7,159 nucleotides of DNA from an uncultured Bacilli bacterium (GCA_910586635.1 CAJUJA010000061.1:1-7159); one strand, 5' to 3'. Counted from the first letter of the stretch, positions 1 through 5,778 are shown. Translations and numbers: made by a program. Notes: generated from the letters alone by a model not told the origin.

Positions 1-137
1 CAATTAATATTTTTTTCGACTTATTTAGGTGTCACATCATTGACAACTAAACAAAGTTTATTTTCTATATATCTCATGGTAAAAATAAAATTCAACTAAA
101 TATACAGGATATATTATATTACTTTCGATTATATATT

Positions 138-166
138 TTGTAAATTAATTAGTATTATGTTAAGAT
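138..166 (+). promoter_or_regulatory. Candidate promoter for the DUF192-like gene
   Basis: TTGTAA (138-143) and TAAGAT (161-166) are separated by 17 bases, each matching 4 of 6 consensus positions, and a TG at 158-159 gives an extended -10. Transcription would start near 173, leaving a very short leader before the ATG at 186. A second weak candidate lies upstream: TTCAAC at 91-96 and TATATT at 115-120, spacer 18. In DNA this AT-rich, chance matches are common, so neither is firm. Apart from these, bases 1-185 hold nothing I recognise. Confidence 0.3.
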
Positions 167-185
167 AAGCTTGAGAGTGATAGAT

Positions 186-527
186 ATGAAATTAAATATT
201 GGAAAAAAAAAATTAAGTATTAGAAAAGTAGATGGATTTTGGAACCGATTTAAAATATTAAAATTTGACCTTTATCCATTAAAAGAAGGAATTTTATTGG
301 AAAATAGAAAATTTTTATCTACTTATTTTTTCTGTCAAAAGGTTGATGTAGTTATGACAGATTGTGATTCTAATATCTTATTTATATATAAAAAACTAAA
401 ATCTGAAAAAATAATCTTCTATAAGCGAAGAGTTTATAATACTTATATTTTACCATTAGGTAGTTGTGATTTTATAGAAGTTGGACAAAAGTTAAAAATA
501 GTTTCTGATATAAAAAAGAATACTTGA
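186..527 (+). CDS. Small DUF192-like protein (113 aa)
   Basis: Function is unknown; the resemblance to the DUF192 family is by pattern only. The pieces, in family order, are a short beta-rich start (MKLNIGKKKLSIRKV), RFKILKF at 21-27 where DUF192 proteins have a 'RxxGLMF' segment, and STYFFCQKVDVVMTD at 45-59, like the family's 'HTxFMxxPIDVxFLD'. Then come a YKKLK turn near 69-73 and YILPLGS at 87-93 followed by IEVGQKLKI at 97-105, like the family's 'LELPxG...xxGdxLxI'. There is no signal peptide or membrane segment, and the protein is basic. I chose the ATG at 186 because GAGAGTGAT lies just upstream; an in-frame TTG at 171 would add five residues but has no ribosome binding site. It is the only plus-strand gene and converges on obg with 15 bases between them. 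Its TGA stop lies inside the terminator stem. Confidence 0.7.
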   Translation: MKLNIGKKKLSIRKVDGFWNRFKILKFDLYPLKEGILLENRKFLSTYFFCQKVDVVMTDCDSNILFIYKKLKSEKIIFYKRRVYNTYILPLGSCDFIEVGQKLKIVSDIKKNT

Positions 528-544
528 GGATGTTAAGTATTCTT
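516..544. terminator. Bidirectional intrinsic terminator between the DUF192-like gene and obg
   Basis: AAGAATACTTGA (516-527) pairs with its near-perfect inverted copy at 533-544: 12 base pairs, one of them G-U, with a 5-base loop. On the minus strand the stem is followed directly by TTTTTTATATC, a good U-tract for ending the obg transcript. On the plus strand it is followed by AATTTTTAT, a weaker tail. The stem is AT-rich. It contains the whole TGA stop of the plus-strand gene (525-527) and two of the three bases of the obg stop (543-545), so one element serves both converging genes. Confidence 0.75.
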
Positions 545-1823
545 AATTTTTATAATCAAAGTAAAAGTCTAAAATTCTCACTTGGTCTCCTTCTTTAGCT
601 CCTAATTCTTCTAGTTTTTGGTCAATTCCCATTCTTCTTAATTTTTTAGCAAATCTGTAAATTCCCTCTTCTGATGAAAATTTTGTCATTTTAAATATCT
701 TTTCAATTTCTTTTCCTTTAATTACCCAAAGGTCTTCTGCCTCTTTTTCAATCGTATAAGGATCCTCTTTTACAAATTTATATAATACATGACTTTCAAA
801 CCTGTCTTCTTCAAATAGAGGTTGATCAGGAATTTCCTCTAATAAGTCTGCAAGTCGATCTAAGACTGGCTGTAATCCTTTATTTGTAGCAGCACTCACT
901 TCAAAGATTTCTGTATCATTTGGTAATTGCTTTTTAAAAGTTTCTAAATTCTCTTTAGAAGTTTCTAAATCCATTTTATTAGCAATAATAATTTGTGGCT
1001 TTTTCAATAGTTTTTTATTAAATTCTTCTAATTCTTTGTTGATTAATTCATAATCTTCATATGGATCTCTTCCTTCTGAACTACTCATATCAATCACATG
1101 AGCGATTACTTTTGTCCTTTCGATATGCCTCAAAAACTTATCTCCTAAACCTTCTCCTTTACTAGCCCCTTCAATTAATCCTGGAAGATCTGCTATTACA
1201 AAACTTCTTCCATCACTACTTTTACTAACGCCTAAGTTAGGAGTTAATGTTGTAAAATGATAGGCTGCTATTTTGGGTTTTGATCTAGATACGCAGGAAA
1301 TAATAGTACTTTTTCCAACACTAGGGAGTCCTACTAGGCCAACATCTGCTAGCATCTTAACTTCTACCTTTAAGATTTTTTCTTCCCCCTCTTCTCCATT
1401 TTCTGAAAAGTCAGGAGCAGTATTCGTTTGGGTTTTAAAGGCTGTATTTCCTCTACCACCACGGCCACCTTTTGCTACTACTACAGAATCATTTTTAGTT
1501 TTTAAATCTCCAATAATTAAATTGGTATCCATATCTGTTATGACAGTTCCTAGTGGTACCTTTACAATCAAAGGGGCTGCCTTTTTCCCATGTTGATTTT
1601 TTCCTTTTCCATTTTCCCCTTTAGATGCTTTTATAGTTTTTTGGTACCTTAAATCAAGTAATGTATGAAGTCCCTCATCTACTTGAAAAATAATATCTCC
1701 TCCATGGCCACCATTGCCACCATACGGTCCTCCCATAGCAATATATTTTTCACGACGAAAAGCAGTACATCCATCTCCACCGCGTCCTGCTATTACCTTT
1801 ATAGTAACCTCATCTACAAACAT
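543..1823 (-). CDS. obg: GTPase Obg (50S assembly / stress GTPase)
   Basis: Obg is an essential ribosome-associated GTPase of late 50S assembly that is also linked to stress signalling and, in Bacillus, sporulation. All three domains are present in 426 residues, the usual Firmicutes length. The glycine-rich Obg fold (about 1-158) includes GGPYGGNGGHGGD and GGRGGRGN. The G domain has G1 GLPSVGKST (165-173), switch I FTTLTPNLG (190-198), G3 DLPGLIEGA (212-220), G4 NKMD (282-285) and G5 SAA (310-312). The C-terminal OCT domain (about 350-422) ends in GDQVRILDFYFDY. The ATG at 1823 is 4 bases after the TGA of the preceding gene, and its ribosome binding site (AAGGGATGAT) lies in that gene's last codons, so translation is probably coupled. 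It is the last gene of the minus-strand unit and ends in the shared terminator. I see no missing residue. Confidence 0.98.
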   Translation of the reverse strand: MFVDEVTIKVIAGRGGDGCTAFRREKYIAMGGPYGGNGGHGGDIIFQVDEGLHTLLDLRYQKTIKASKGENGKGKNQHGKKAAPLIVKVPLGTVITDMDTNLIIGDLKTKNDSVVVAKGGRGGRGNTAFKTQTNTAPDFSENGEEGEEKILKVEVKMLADVGLVGLPSVGKSTIISCVSRSKPKIAAYHFTTLTPNLGVSKSSDGRSFVIADLPGLIEGASKGEGLGDKFLRHIERTKVIAHVIDMSSSEGRDPYEDYELINKELEEFNKKLLKKPQIIIANKMDLETSKENLETFKKQLPNDTEIFEVSAATNKGLQPVLDRLADLLEEIPDQPLFEEDRFESHVLYKFVKEDPYTIEKEAEDLWVIKGKEIEKIFKMTKFSSEEGIYRFAKKLRRMGIDQKLEELGAKEGDQVRILDFYFDYKN

Positions 1824-1827
1824 ATTA

Positions 1828-2334
1828 TCATCCCTTATCTTTCACTTTGTATGGTGCATTTTCCTTAATAAAATTAGAGTCAATATACTGAAACAAGGCA
1901 ACTGCTGCTTCTTTTCCTGAATGATTAGCATCATACCCATGGGTAAAGAAAATGGTATTCTCTTCTTCCACAATTCTCCATGACCTACCTTCATTAGTAA
2001 AATTGGGTATAGTTTCTGATATTAATTTTTTTTGTGATTGATCTATAAGACGATGATTATTAAAAATTTGAGTCATCATCTTAATATAGATTCCATACAT
2101 TCTCACCTTACCAATTTCAGTAAAACTAGTACATTTTTCTAAATAATCCAGTAAAAAACCAAAATCATCTACCAAATCATCTTGATTTCCTGTTAGTAAA
2201 ATGTTTTCTGTCGCAACATCTAAAAAACTTTTTTTCATAGTAACTAATGGATTTTCTCCTAATTTCATATTTTGAAACATCCTCTTTTGAATTCTAGACT
2301 CCAAACTACTATGAATCAGAGTTCCTATTTCCAT
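1828..2334 (-). CDS. Conserved-looking protein of unknown function, paralogue B (168 aa)
   Basis: I do not recognise a named family. The protein looks cytosolic, with no signal peptide or membrane helix. It resembles the gene just before it (2362-2871) in two places. The first is LVDDFGFLLDYLEKC (54-68) against LVDDMGFLLDLYSRH. The second is the end: an ENTIFF strand followed by VALFQYIDSNFIKEN (145-159) against ITLFNYINKEFVKKN. The rest is divergent, so the pair looks like an old tandem duplication. The middle (about 70-110) looks helical. The start at 2334 has AAAGGAGA about 8 bases upstream. Its end carries the obg ribosome binding site. In Bacillus the rpmA-obg interval holds spo0B, but I see no Spo0B-type phosphorylated-His segment here, so that identity is not supported. 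Confidence 0.85.
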   Translation of the reverse strand: MEIGTLIHSSLESRIQKRMFQNMKLGENPLVTMKKSFLDVATENILLTGNQDDLVDDFGFLLDYLEKCTSFTEIGKVRMYGIYIKMMTQIFNNHRLIDQSQKKLISETIPNFTNEGRSWRIVEEENTIFFTHGYDANHSGKEAAVALFQYIDSNFIKENAPYKVKDKG

Positions 2335-2361
2335 TTTAATTTTCTCCTTTTTTCGAAAGTT

Positions 2362-2871
2362 TTACTTTTTATATTTTGCCTTACCGTGCTCATTCTTCTT
2401 AACAAATTCTTTATTAATATAATTAAATAGGGTAATCATATTTTCCTTATTATCATCACTTGGTATAAACGATATTCCATTTTCTGATTTTTCTATATTA
2501 ATAGTATTTCTACGCTTATCCGAAAATAAATTAGACACGTCTAATAAAATTCTATTTTCATCCTCATTTAAGTCCTCAAAACAATTCATAAAATTAACTA
2601 AAATATCAGCATAAAATTTATCTTTAGTCTCCTCAGGACAATTACAATGACGACTATATAAATCTAATAAAAAACCCATATCATCAACTAACGGTTCTGA
2701 ACAATCAGTTTTTAATACCTGACCTATTATATAATCTAAAAATCCATTAATTAGAGCTTCATTCTTCTCTTGTCCTTCATCTAGCCTTTCCCCGATTTTT
2801 CCCATTATTTCTATATTCATCCAGTATTGTGTTCCTATTCCAGACATACAAATGTCTTTTGCCATAAACAT
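2362..2871 (-). CDS. Conserved-looking protein of unknown function, paralogue A (169 aa)
   Basis: This is an unrecognised soluble, acidic, mostly helical protein. It shares LVDDMGFLLD (61-70) and a C-terminal block (NGISFIP, then ITLFNYINKEFVKKN at 146-160) with the next gene, paralogue B. Unlike B it is fairly rich in cysteine (C8, C57, C76, C78, C97), including a CNC at 76-78; whether these bind metal is unknown. The start at 2871 has GGGGGA 9 bases upstream; an in-frame ATG two codons later is possible. It lies 48 bases after rpmA, across a weak terminator-like hairpin, and 27 bases before paralogue B, so A, B and obg probably share a message. Nothing catalytic is evident, and I do not assign a function. 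Confidence 0.83.
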   Translation of the reverse strand: MFMAKDICMSGIGTQYWMNIEIMGKIGERLDEGQEKNEALINGFLDYIIGQVLKTDCSEPLVDDMGFLLDLYSRHCNCPEETKDKFYADILVNFMNCFEDLNEDENRILLDVSNLFSDKRRNTINIEKSENGISFIPSDDNKENMITLFNYINKEFVKKNEHGKAKYKK

Positions 2872-2897
2872 TTACACACATCCCCCTAATTAATATG

Positions 2898-2918
2898 AAA
2901 AAAGAGCTTACTTGCTCT
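2898..2918 (-). terminator. Weak terminator-like hairpin after rpmA
   Basis: Directly after the rpmA stop the minus strand reads AGAGC-AAGTAA-GCTCT, a 5-base-pair stem with a 6-base loop, followed by TTTTTC. The stem is short, so termination would be partial at best, which would lower but not stop read-through into the paralogue pair and obg. No convincing separate promoter is visible in the 48-base gap, which also favours read-through. Confidence 0.45.
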
Positions 2919-2919
2919 A

Positions 2920-3210
2920 TTACTCTGCTACAGGATAAACAGACGCTTGTTTCTTATCCCTTCCGACACGTTCAAATTTTACAACTCCATCAATAGTTGT
3001 ATATAGGGTATCATCATTTCCACGTCTAACATTCATTCCTGGGAAAACTTTGGTTCCACGTTGACGATAAATAATACTTCCAGCTGTTATAAATTCCCCA
3101 TCAGCTGCTTTAGCACCTAATCTACGACCAATTGAGTCACGACCATTTGAAGTAGAACCTTGTCCTTTATGGTGAGCAAATAATTGGATATTTAATTTTA
3201 AAAATCTCAT
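2920..3210 (-). CDS. rpmA: 50S ribosomal protein L27 with cleavable N-terminal leader
   Basis: L27 is a 50S protein whose N-terminal tail reaches the peptidyl transferase centre. In Firmicutes and relatives it is made with a short leader that the protease Prp removes. The leader here is MRFLKLNIQLFA, matching the known 'LxLQFFA' cleavage motif; cleavage after Ala12 would leave HHKGQGSTSNGRDS as the mature start. The body is typical: GRRLGAKAADGEFITAGSI, IYRQRGTKVFPGMNVRRGND, TLYTTIDGVVKFER. The length of 96 residues fits the family. Two ATGs are possible. AGGAGG ends only 3 bases before the one at 3216 but 9 bases before the one at 3210, so I chose 3210. Its ribosome binding site overlaps the prp stop codon (TAAGGAGG). 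The protease gene is immediately upstream in the same operon. Confidence 0.97.
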   Translation of the reverse strand: MRFLKLNIQLFAHHKGQGSTSNGRDSIGRRLGAKAADGEFITAGSIIYRQRGTKVFPGMNVRRGNDDTLYTTIDGVVKFERVGRDKKQASVYPVAE

Positions 3211-3219
3211 TCGCATTTT

Positions 3220-3227
3220 CCTCCTTA
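3220..3227 (-). promoter_or_regulatory. rpmA ribosome binding site overlapping the prp stop
   Basis: The minus strand reads TAAGGAGG, where TAA is the stop codon of prp. AGGAGG lies 9 bases before the ATG at 3210 and 3 bases before the ATG at 3216, which favours the downstream start. The overlap means ribosomes finishing prp end on the rpmA initiation site. Confidence 0.8.
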
Positions 3228-3533
3228 TTTAATTTCTATAAATTCTTTATAACTTTCTTGTAATTCTTTTAAAAGATGAATCATATTTCTAATTAGTGTC
3301 TGTGTTATGTGATCATTTTTTAAAATGTGTATCATCATTCCTTTTTGATCTACTTGGTAGGTTAAACTATTTACATCAAATGACAGAATGCCATTTATAG
3401 TAGTAGTTACTATACTACTCACAGAACTACATACAATATCTTTACCGAAATCAGCATACATAGCATGACCCAAAATACTAATTTTTCTATAATATTCTTT
3501 TTCTTTTTCTTTTTCTATTTTTACTTGTATCAT
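3225..3533 (-). CDS. prp: Ribosomal-processing cysteine protease Prp
   Basis: Prp removes the N-terminal leader of L27, a step essential for 50S assembly in Staphylococcus aureus. The 102 residues carry the family signature: GHA at 22-24 with the catalytic histidine H23, then YADFGKDIVCSSVS with the catalytic cysteine C35 following GKDIV. After this comes the usual STIxNT-like helix (SSIVTTTINGIL) and a C-terminal helix (RNMIHLLKELQESY). Spacing and length match the family (formerly DUF464/YsxB-like). The gene starts 2 bases after the rplU stop and has no recognisable Shine-Dalgarno sequence in the preceding 25 bases, so translation probably depends on coupling to rplU. Its stop overlaps the rpmA ribosome binding site. 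Position between L21 and L27 is the standard arrangement. An N-terminal run of Lys/Glu (KIEKEKEKE) is slightly unusual but within family variation. Confidence 0.96.
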   Translation of the reverse strand: MIQVKIEKEKEKEYYRKISILGHAMYADFGKDIVCSSVSSIVTTTINGILSFDVNSLTYQVDQKGMMIHILKNDHITQTLIRNMIHLLKELQESYKEFIEIK

Positions 3534-3535
3534 GA

Positions 3536-3838
3536 TTAACTAGCTATTTTTGTTATCTTTATCTTTGTATATGGTTGTCTATGTCCCTGAGTTTTACGAT
3601 TAGATCTATCTTTACTTTTATACTTAAAGACTCTAATTTTTCTTTGTTTACCATTTTTGATAACTTCTCCTAAAACAGTAATACCTTCTAAATAAGGACT
3701 TCCAACTTGGTTGTCAAGCATTAATACTTGGTCAAATTTCACAACATCCCCTGGATTAGCATTTATTTTTTCTACAAAAATTTCATCATTTTCAGAAACC
3801 TTATATTGCTTTCCACCAACTTTAATTACAGCGTTCAT
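3536..3838 (-). CDS. rplU: 50S ribosomal protein L21
   Basis: L21 is a 50S protein that binds 23S rRNA. The 100 residues match the family from end to end: MNAVIKVGGKQYKVSENDEI at the start, PGDVVKFDQVLML (about 29-41), a GSPYLEG turn, then the basic RKIRVFKYKSKDRSNRKTQGHRQPYTKIKI segment (split here across about 67-96), which includes the signature 'GHRQPYT'. The ATG at 3838 has a strong AAAGGAGGT 7 bases upstream. It is the first gene of the unit rplU-prp-rpmA and lies downstream of a consensus promoter and a structured leader, which suggests feedback control by L21 itself. Confidence 0.98.
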   Translation of the reverse strand: MNAVIKVGGKQYKVSENDEIFVEKINANPGDVVKFDQVLMLDNQVGSPYLEGITVLGEVIKNGKQRKIRVFKYKSKDRSNRKTQGHRQPYTKIKITKIAS

Positions 3839-3936
3839 AACATTACCTCCTTTATTTTAAACTTAAGACTCGCTCTGAAGGTACAAGAGTACTTGTTTTT
3901 ACCTTTTTGATGCGGTTTGAGCATGAGGCATCAAAC
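3839..3936 (-). promoter_or_regulatory. Structured rplU 5' leader (L21 leader type)
   Basis: The roughly 98-base untranslated leader folds clearly. Stem P1 pairs TTTGATGC with GCATCAAA (3928-3935 with 3906-3913, 8 base pairs, 14-base loop). Stem P2 pairs AGGTA with TACCT and CAAG with CTTG (3879-3904), with a 4-base bulge and a 4-base loop. GAGCGAG (3869-3875), after P2, can pair with CTC..GCTC inside the P1 loop (3919-3927), a pseudoknot of 7 base pairs with a 2-base bulge. Low-G+C Gram-positives are known to have an L21 leader before rplU that is thought to mediate autoregulation; assignment to that family is by position and shape, not by a covariance search. Confidence 0.75.
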
Positions 3937-3942
3937 GTATAG

Positions 3943-3972
3943 ATTATATCATAAGTTATTTTCTTTTGTCAA
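3943..3972 (-). promoter_or_regulatory. Promoter of the rplU operon
   Basis: Perfect consensus hexamers for the main sigma factor: TTGACA at 3972-3967 and TATAAT at 3948-3943, spacer 18 bases. Start of transcription is expected at about the G at 3936, just before the P1 stem of the leader. This is the strongest promoter in the window, as expected for ribosomal protein genes. Confidence 0.9.
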
Positions 3973-4007
3973 ATTATCTTTTTTTATTTTTATACTATTT
4001 ATTATAT

Positions 4008-4763
4008 TTATATTTTATTAGAAAATGATTTCTTTCTATTCTTTTTTTCAAGTCTATATTTCTCCAAATCCAATATTTCACATGGTACTTTTGGTTTGGT
4101 TGATGTTTCTACTTCATATCCAATCTCCTCTAATTGTTGTTTTAAACTCTCCGTTTGTTTTTTGATATCGCAGTCTCCATCTAAATAAATTACAGGTGCC
4201 TCTTCCTTTTTATGAAAAAAATCAGCAAAATCAATAGAAGAAGCATCCGTTTTCAGTTTACTATCTAAACCTTCGGTAATTTCTATTATATTAGAGGGAA
4301 ACATGACATCTGATGTTATGTATTTTAGGGCACTCATATATGCATCTAGATTAATATCCTTTCCATACACTAAGGCAAATGCTATCGCATAGCGATTTAG
4401 CTCTATCATATCATGTAAGAAAAAAGGATTTATATCTAATTTTTCATAATATTGAAATACTGTAGTGAAGAAAAGATCCCATTCCTCATTTCTTATAGTA
4501 ACTTTGGGCATATTATAAATAAAATGATAGAGATCGAGATCTTCCACTAATAATTCCATTACCTCTGTTAACTTACATTCTTTAAAATCTTCTTTGGTAT
4601 TTATAATATTATTTTCTATATAATCATTATTTGCAAGTTCTTCATCTAAATTGACATCTGGATTCATAAAGCAAGTATCTAAATAAATTTTCCTATTCTC
4701 TGGATTATCAATTAATTGAATATTTATAATCTCATAATCTAGTCTTTCAATTACTTCATACAC
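4008..4763 (-). CDS. Protein of unknown function next to the phosphorelay genes (251 aa)
   Basis: I do not recognise this protein. It looks soluble and acidic over most of its length. The N-terminal part (about 1-70) begins VYEVIERLDYEIINIQLIDN and includes FMNPDVN. The middle (about 70-165) appears helical, with aromatic and Leu-rich stretches. Near 190-220 an alternating pattern, VIYLDGDCD then a charged helix then GYEVET, looks like strand-helix-strand. The tail (about 230-251) is strongly basic (EKYRLEKKNRKK). The GTG at 4763 is the likely start, with AGGAG 9 bases upstream. An in-frame ATG at 4814 would add a hydrophobic 17-residue piece, but it lies inside a terminator-like hairpin and has no ribosome binding site. 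It follows the Hpt-REC gene after 139 bases; a shared role is only a guess from position. No clear terminator separates it from the rplU promoter. Confidence 0.8.
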   Translation of the reverse strand: MYEVIERLDYEIINIQLIDNPENRKIYLDTCFMNPDVNLDEELANNDYIENNIINTKEDFKECKLTEVMELLVEDLDLYHFIYNMPKVTIRNEEWDLFFTTVFQYYEKLDINPFFLHDMIELNRYAIAFALVYGKDINLDAYMSALKYITSDVMFPSNIIEITEGLDSKLKTDASSIDFADFFHKKEEAPVIYLDGDCDIKKQTESLKQQLEEIGYEVETSTKPKVPCEILDLEKYRLEKKNRKKSFSNKI

Positions 4764-4772
4764 GATAATATA

Positions 4773-4777
4773 CTCCT
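4773..4777 (-). promoter_or_regulatory. Ribosome binding site setting a GTG start
   Basis: AGGAG, preceded by a run of A, lies 9 bases before the GTG at 4763. This supports the GTG over the ATG 51 bases further upstream, and so shortens the protein by 17 residues. Confidence 0.75.
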
Positions 4778-4785
4778 TTTTTATT

Positions 4786-4814
4786 AGAATACATAAAACA
4801 AAATAAAAAATCAA
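4786..4814 (-). promoter_or_regulatory. Candidate promoter for the 251-aa gene
   Basis: TTGATT (4814-4809) and TATTCT (4791-4786) are 17 bases apart, each matching 4 of 6 consensus positions. The -35 overlaps the 3' arm of the preceding terminator-like hairpin. It would give the gene its own transcript starting near 4779, too close to the ribosome binding site to be comfortable. Weak evidence in AT-rich DNA. Confidence 0.22.
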
Positions 4815-4835
4815 TCATTTTTTCTATAATTGACT
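4803..4835 (-). terminator. Terminator-like hairpin after the Hpt-REC gene
   Basis: On the minus strand AGTCAATTAT (4835-4826) pairs with ATGATTGATT (4818-4809): 10 base pairs including two G-U pairs, with a 7-base A-rich loop. The 3' arm runs into TTTTATTT. The stem is AT-rich, so the terminator is probably moderate. It lies 68 bases past the Hpt-REC stop and would end the kinase transcript before the 251-aa gene. Confidence 0.5.
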
Positions 4836-4902
4836 CTTTATATTTTGATTTTTCTCTTTAATAATCATAAATCTACGGATTACATGGTATAGGATATACT
4901 AT

Positions 4903-5742
4903 CTATATTTGTTGGTTAAAACTAACTGTTTTCTCAACAACTAATTTCACATTATCTTTTGTAAAAGGCTTATTTAACATATCTACTACTGGGTACTCAA
5001 ATGCTTTATTAATCGAATCTTTATCATTTACTCCTGAAATGATAGATACAGGAATTTTAGAAAATAGATTATTCTCTTTAAAATACGCTAATACTTCAAA
5101 TCCATTGATATCTGGCATATTAAGATCTAAGAGTAAGGCCGCGATTTGATCTTTATTAGAAGAAATGATATCAATTACTTCACGTCCATTACTAGCCATT
5201 AAAACATCATACTTCCCATTAAAAATATCATTGATAAAATTTCTTATAATACTAGAGTCATCTGCAACTAGGATTGCCTTTGTAGATAGAGAAACCTCCT
5301 CAGGGGAAATCATTTGAACCTGAGATGTAGAATCATTTTGATTATTATTAGATATATTAGTTACTGATGAAGTTCCATTTTCTTCACTTTCTATATATTC
5401 TTTTGCAATTTGATATGTTTTATTTGCTTCTGTAATGAAAGCTGAATAATTATTCATAACAGAAGTAAGGTCTCCTGCCTTACTATTCATCTCGTGCTGA
5501 TAAGCTAGATCTGCTAATCTCATGAACCCTAAATATTTAGAGTCGCTTTTTAAAGAATGAACTTCAATCGCATAATTTTGCATATCAGAAGCATTCTTAT
5601 ACTCATCAATTCTTTTCATTCTATCGTGGTAACCATCTAAAAAGTCACTTAAGATAGAGTTATACATTTCTATATCTCCTAATAGTTCTATCCCTTTTTC
5701 TACATCTATGCCATGCATTGTTAATATTTTAATATCTTTCAT
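4903..5742 (-). CDS. Hpt-REC phosphorelay protein
   Basis: This is a two-domain signalling protein of 279 residues. The N-terminal Hpt domain (about 8-120) has VHSLKSDSKYLGF at 61-73; H62 is the expected phosphorylated histidine. A Ser/Asn/Thr-rich linker (about 121-152) leads to a receiver domain (about 155-275) with acidic pair D161-D162, phosphorylated D206 in LLLDLNMPD, S236 at the Ser/Thr switch position and K258 in NKPF. There is no DNA-binding or enzymatic output domain. It follows the hybrid kinase after 46 bases. The simplest reading is kinase receiver to H62, then on to D206 or another receiver. I chose the ATG at 5742, because AGGTGAT lies 4 bases upstream. A GTG at 5751 is in frame, but it is itself part of that Shine-Dalgarno sequence. 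Domain assignment is firm; partner and output are inferred. Confidence 0.93.
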   Translation of the reverse strand: MKDIKILTMHGIDVEKGIELLGDIEMYNSILSDFLDGYHDRMKRIDEYKNASDMQNYAIEVHSLKSDSKYLGFMRLADLAYQHEMNSKAGDLTSVMNNYSAFITEANKTYQIAKEYIESEENGTSSVTNISNNNQNDSTSQVQMISPEEVSLSTKAILVADDSSIIRNFINDIFNGKYDVLMASNGREVIDIISSNKDQIAALLLDLNMPDINGFEVLAYFKENNLFSKIPVSIISGVNDKDSINKAFEYPVVDMLNKPFTKDNVKLVVEKTVSFNQQI

Positions 5743-5746
5743 TTTT

Positions 5747-5753
5747 ATCACCT
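5747..5753 (-). promoter_or_regulatory. Ribosome binding site of the Hpt-REC gene
   Basis: AGGTGAT matches the anti-Shine-Dalgarno sequence and lies 4 bases before the ATG at 5742. It contains the GTG (5751-5749) that would otherwise be read as a start three codons earlier, so the ATG is preferred. Confidence 0.75.
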
Positions 5754-5769
5754 ACTTTTATTCATATCA

Positions 5770-5778
5770 ATTATAACA
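5770..5778 (-). promoter_or_regulatory. Candidate extended -10 promoter before the Hpt-REC gene
   Basis: TGTTATAAT is a perfect extended -10 (TG-N-TATAAT) in the 46-base gap between the kinase and the Hpt-REC gene. A -35 at 17 bases (TTTAAC) matches only 3 of 6. Transcription would start near 5763, about 21 bases before the ATG, a sensible leader length. It could let the Hpt-REC gene be made apart from the kinase. Confidence 0.45.

Noticed and set aside
40..71. TTGACA at 40-45 as a promoter -35
   Set aside because: No acceptable -10 lies 16-18 bases downstream; the nearest TATATA is 20 bases away and no gene starts at a suitable distance.
1273..1596. Plus-strand open frame of 107 codons opposite obg
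   Set aside because: It lies entirely antisense to the conserved Obg G domain and Gly-rich region, has Pro/Ser-rich composition typical of a reversed frame, and has no supporting ribosome binding site.
1665..1920. Two overlapping plus-strand open frames opposite the obg start
   Set aside because: Both are antisense to the Obg N-terminus and the end of paralogue B; their sequences look like reversed coding DNA.
1828..2871. Paralogue A or B as Spo0B
   Set aside because: The position matches spo0B in Bacillus, but neither protein shows a His-containing phosphotransfer segment or Spo0B-like layout.
3728..3910. Plus-strand 60-codon frame over the rplU start and leader
   Set aside because: It overlaps the conserved L21 N-terminus and the structured leader antisense.
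3841..3935. Riboswitch or T-box before rplU
   Set aside because: There is no T-box sequence and no metabolite-riboswitch core; the stems and position fit a ribosomal protein leader better.
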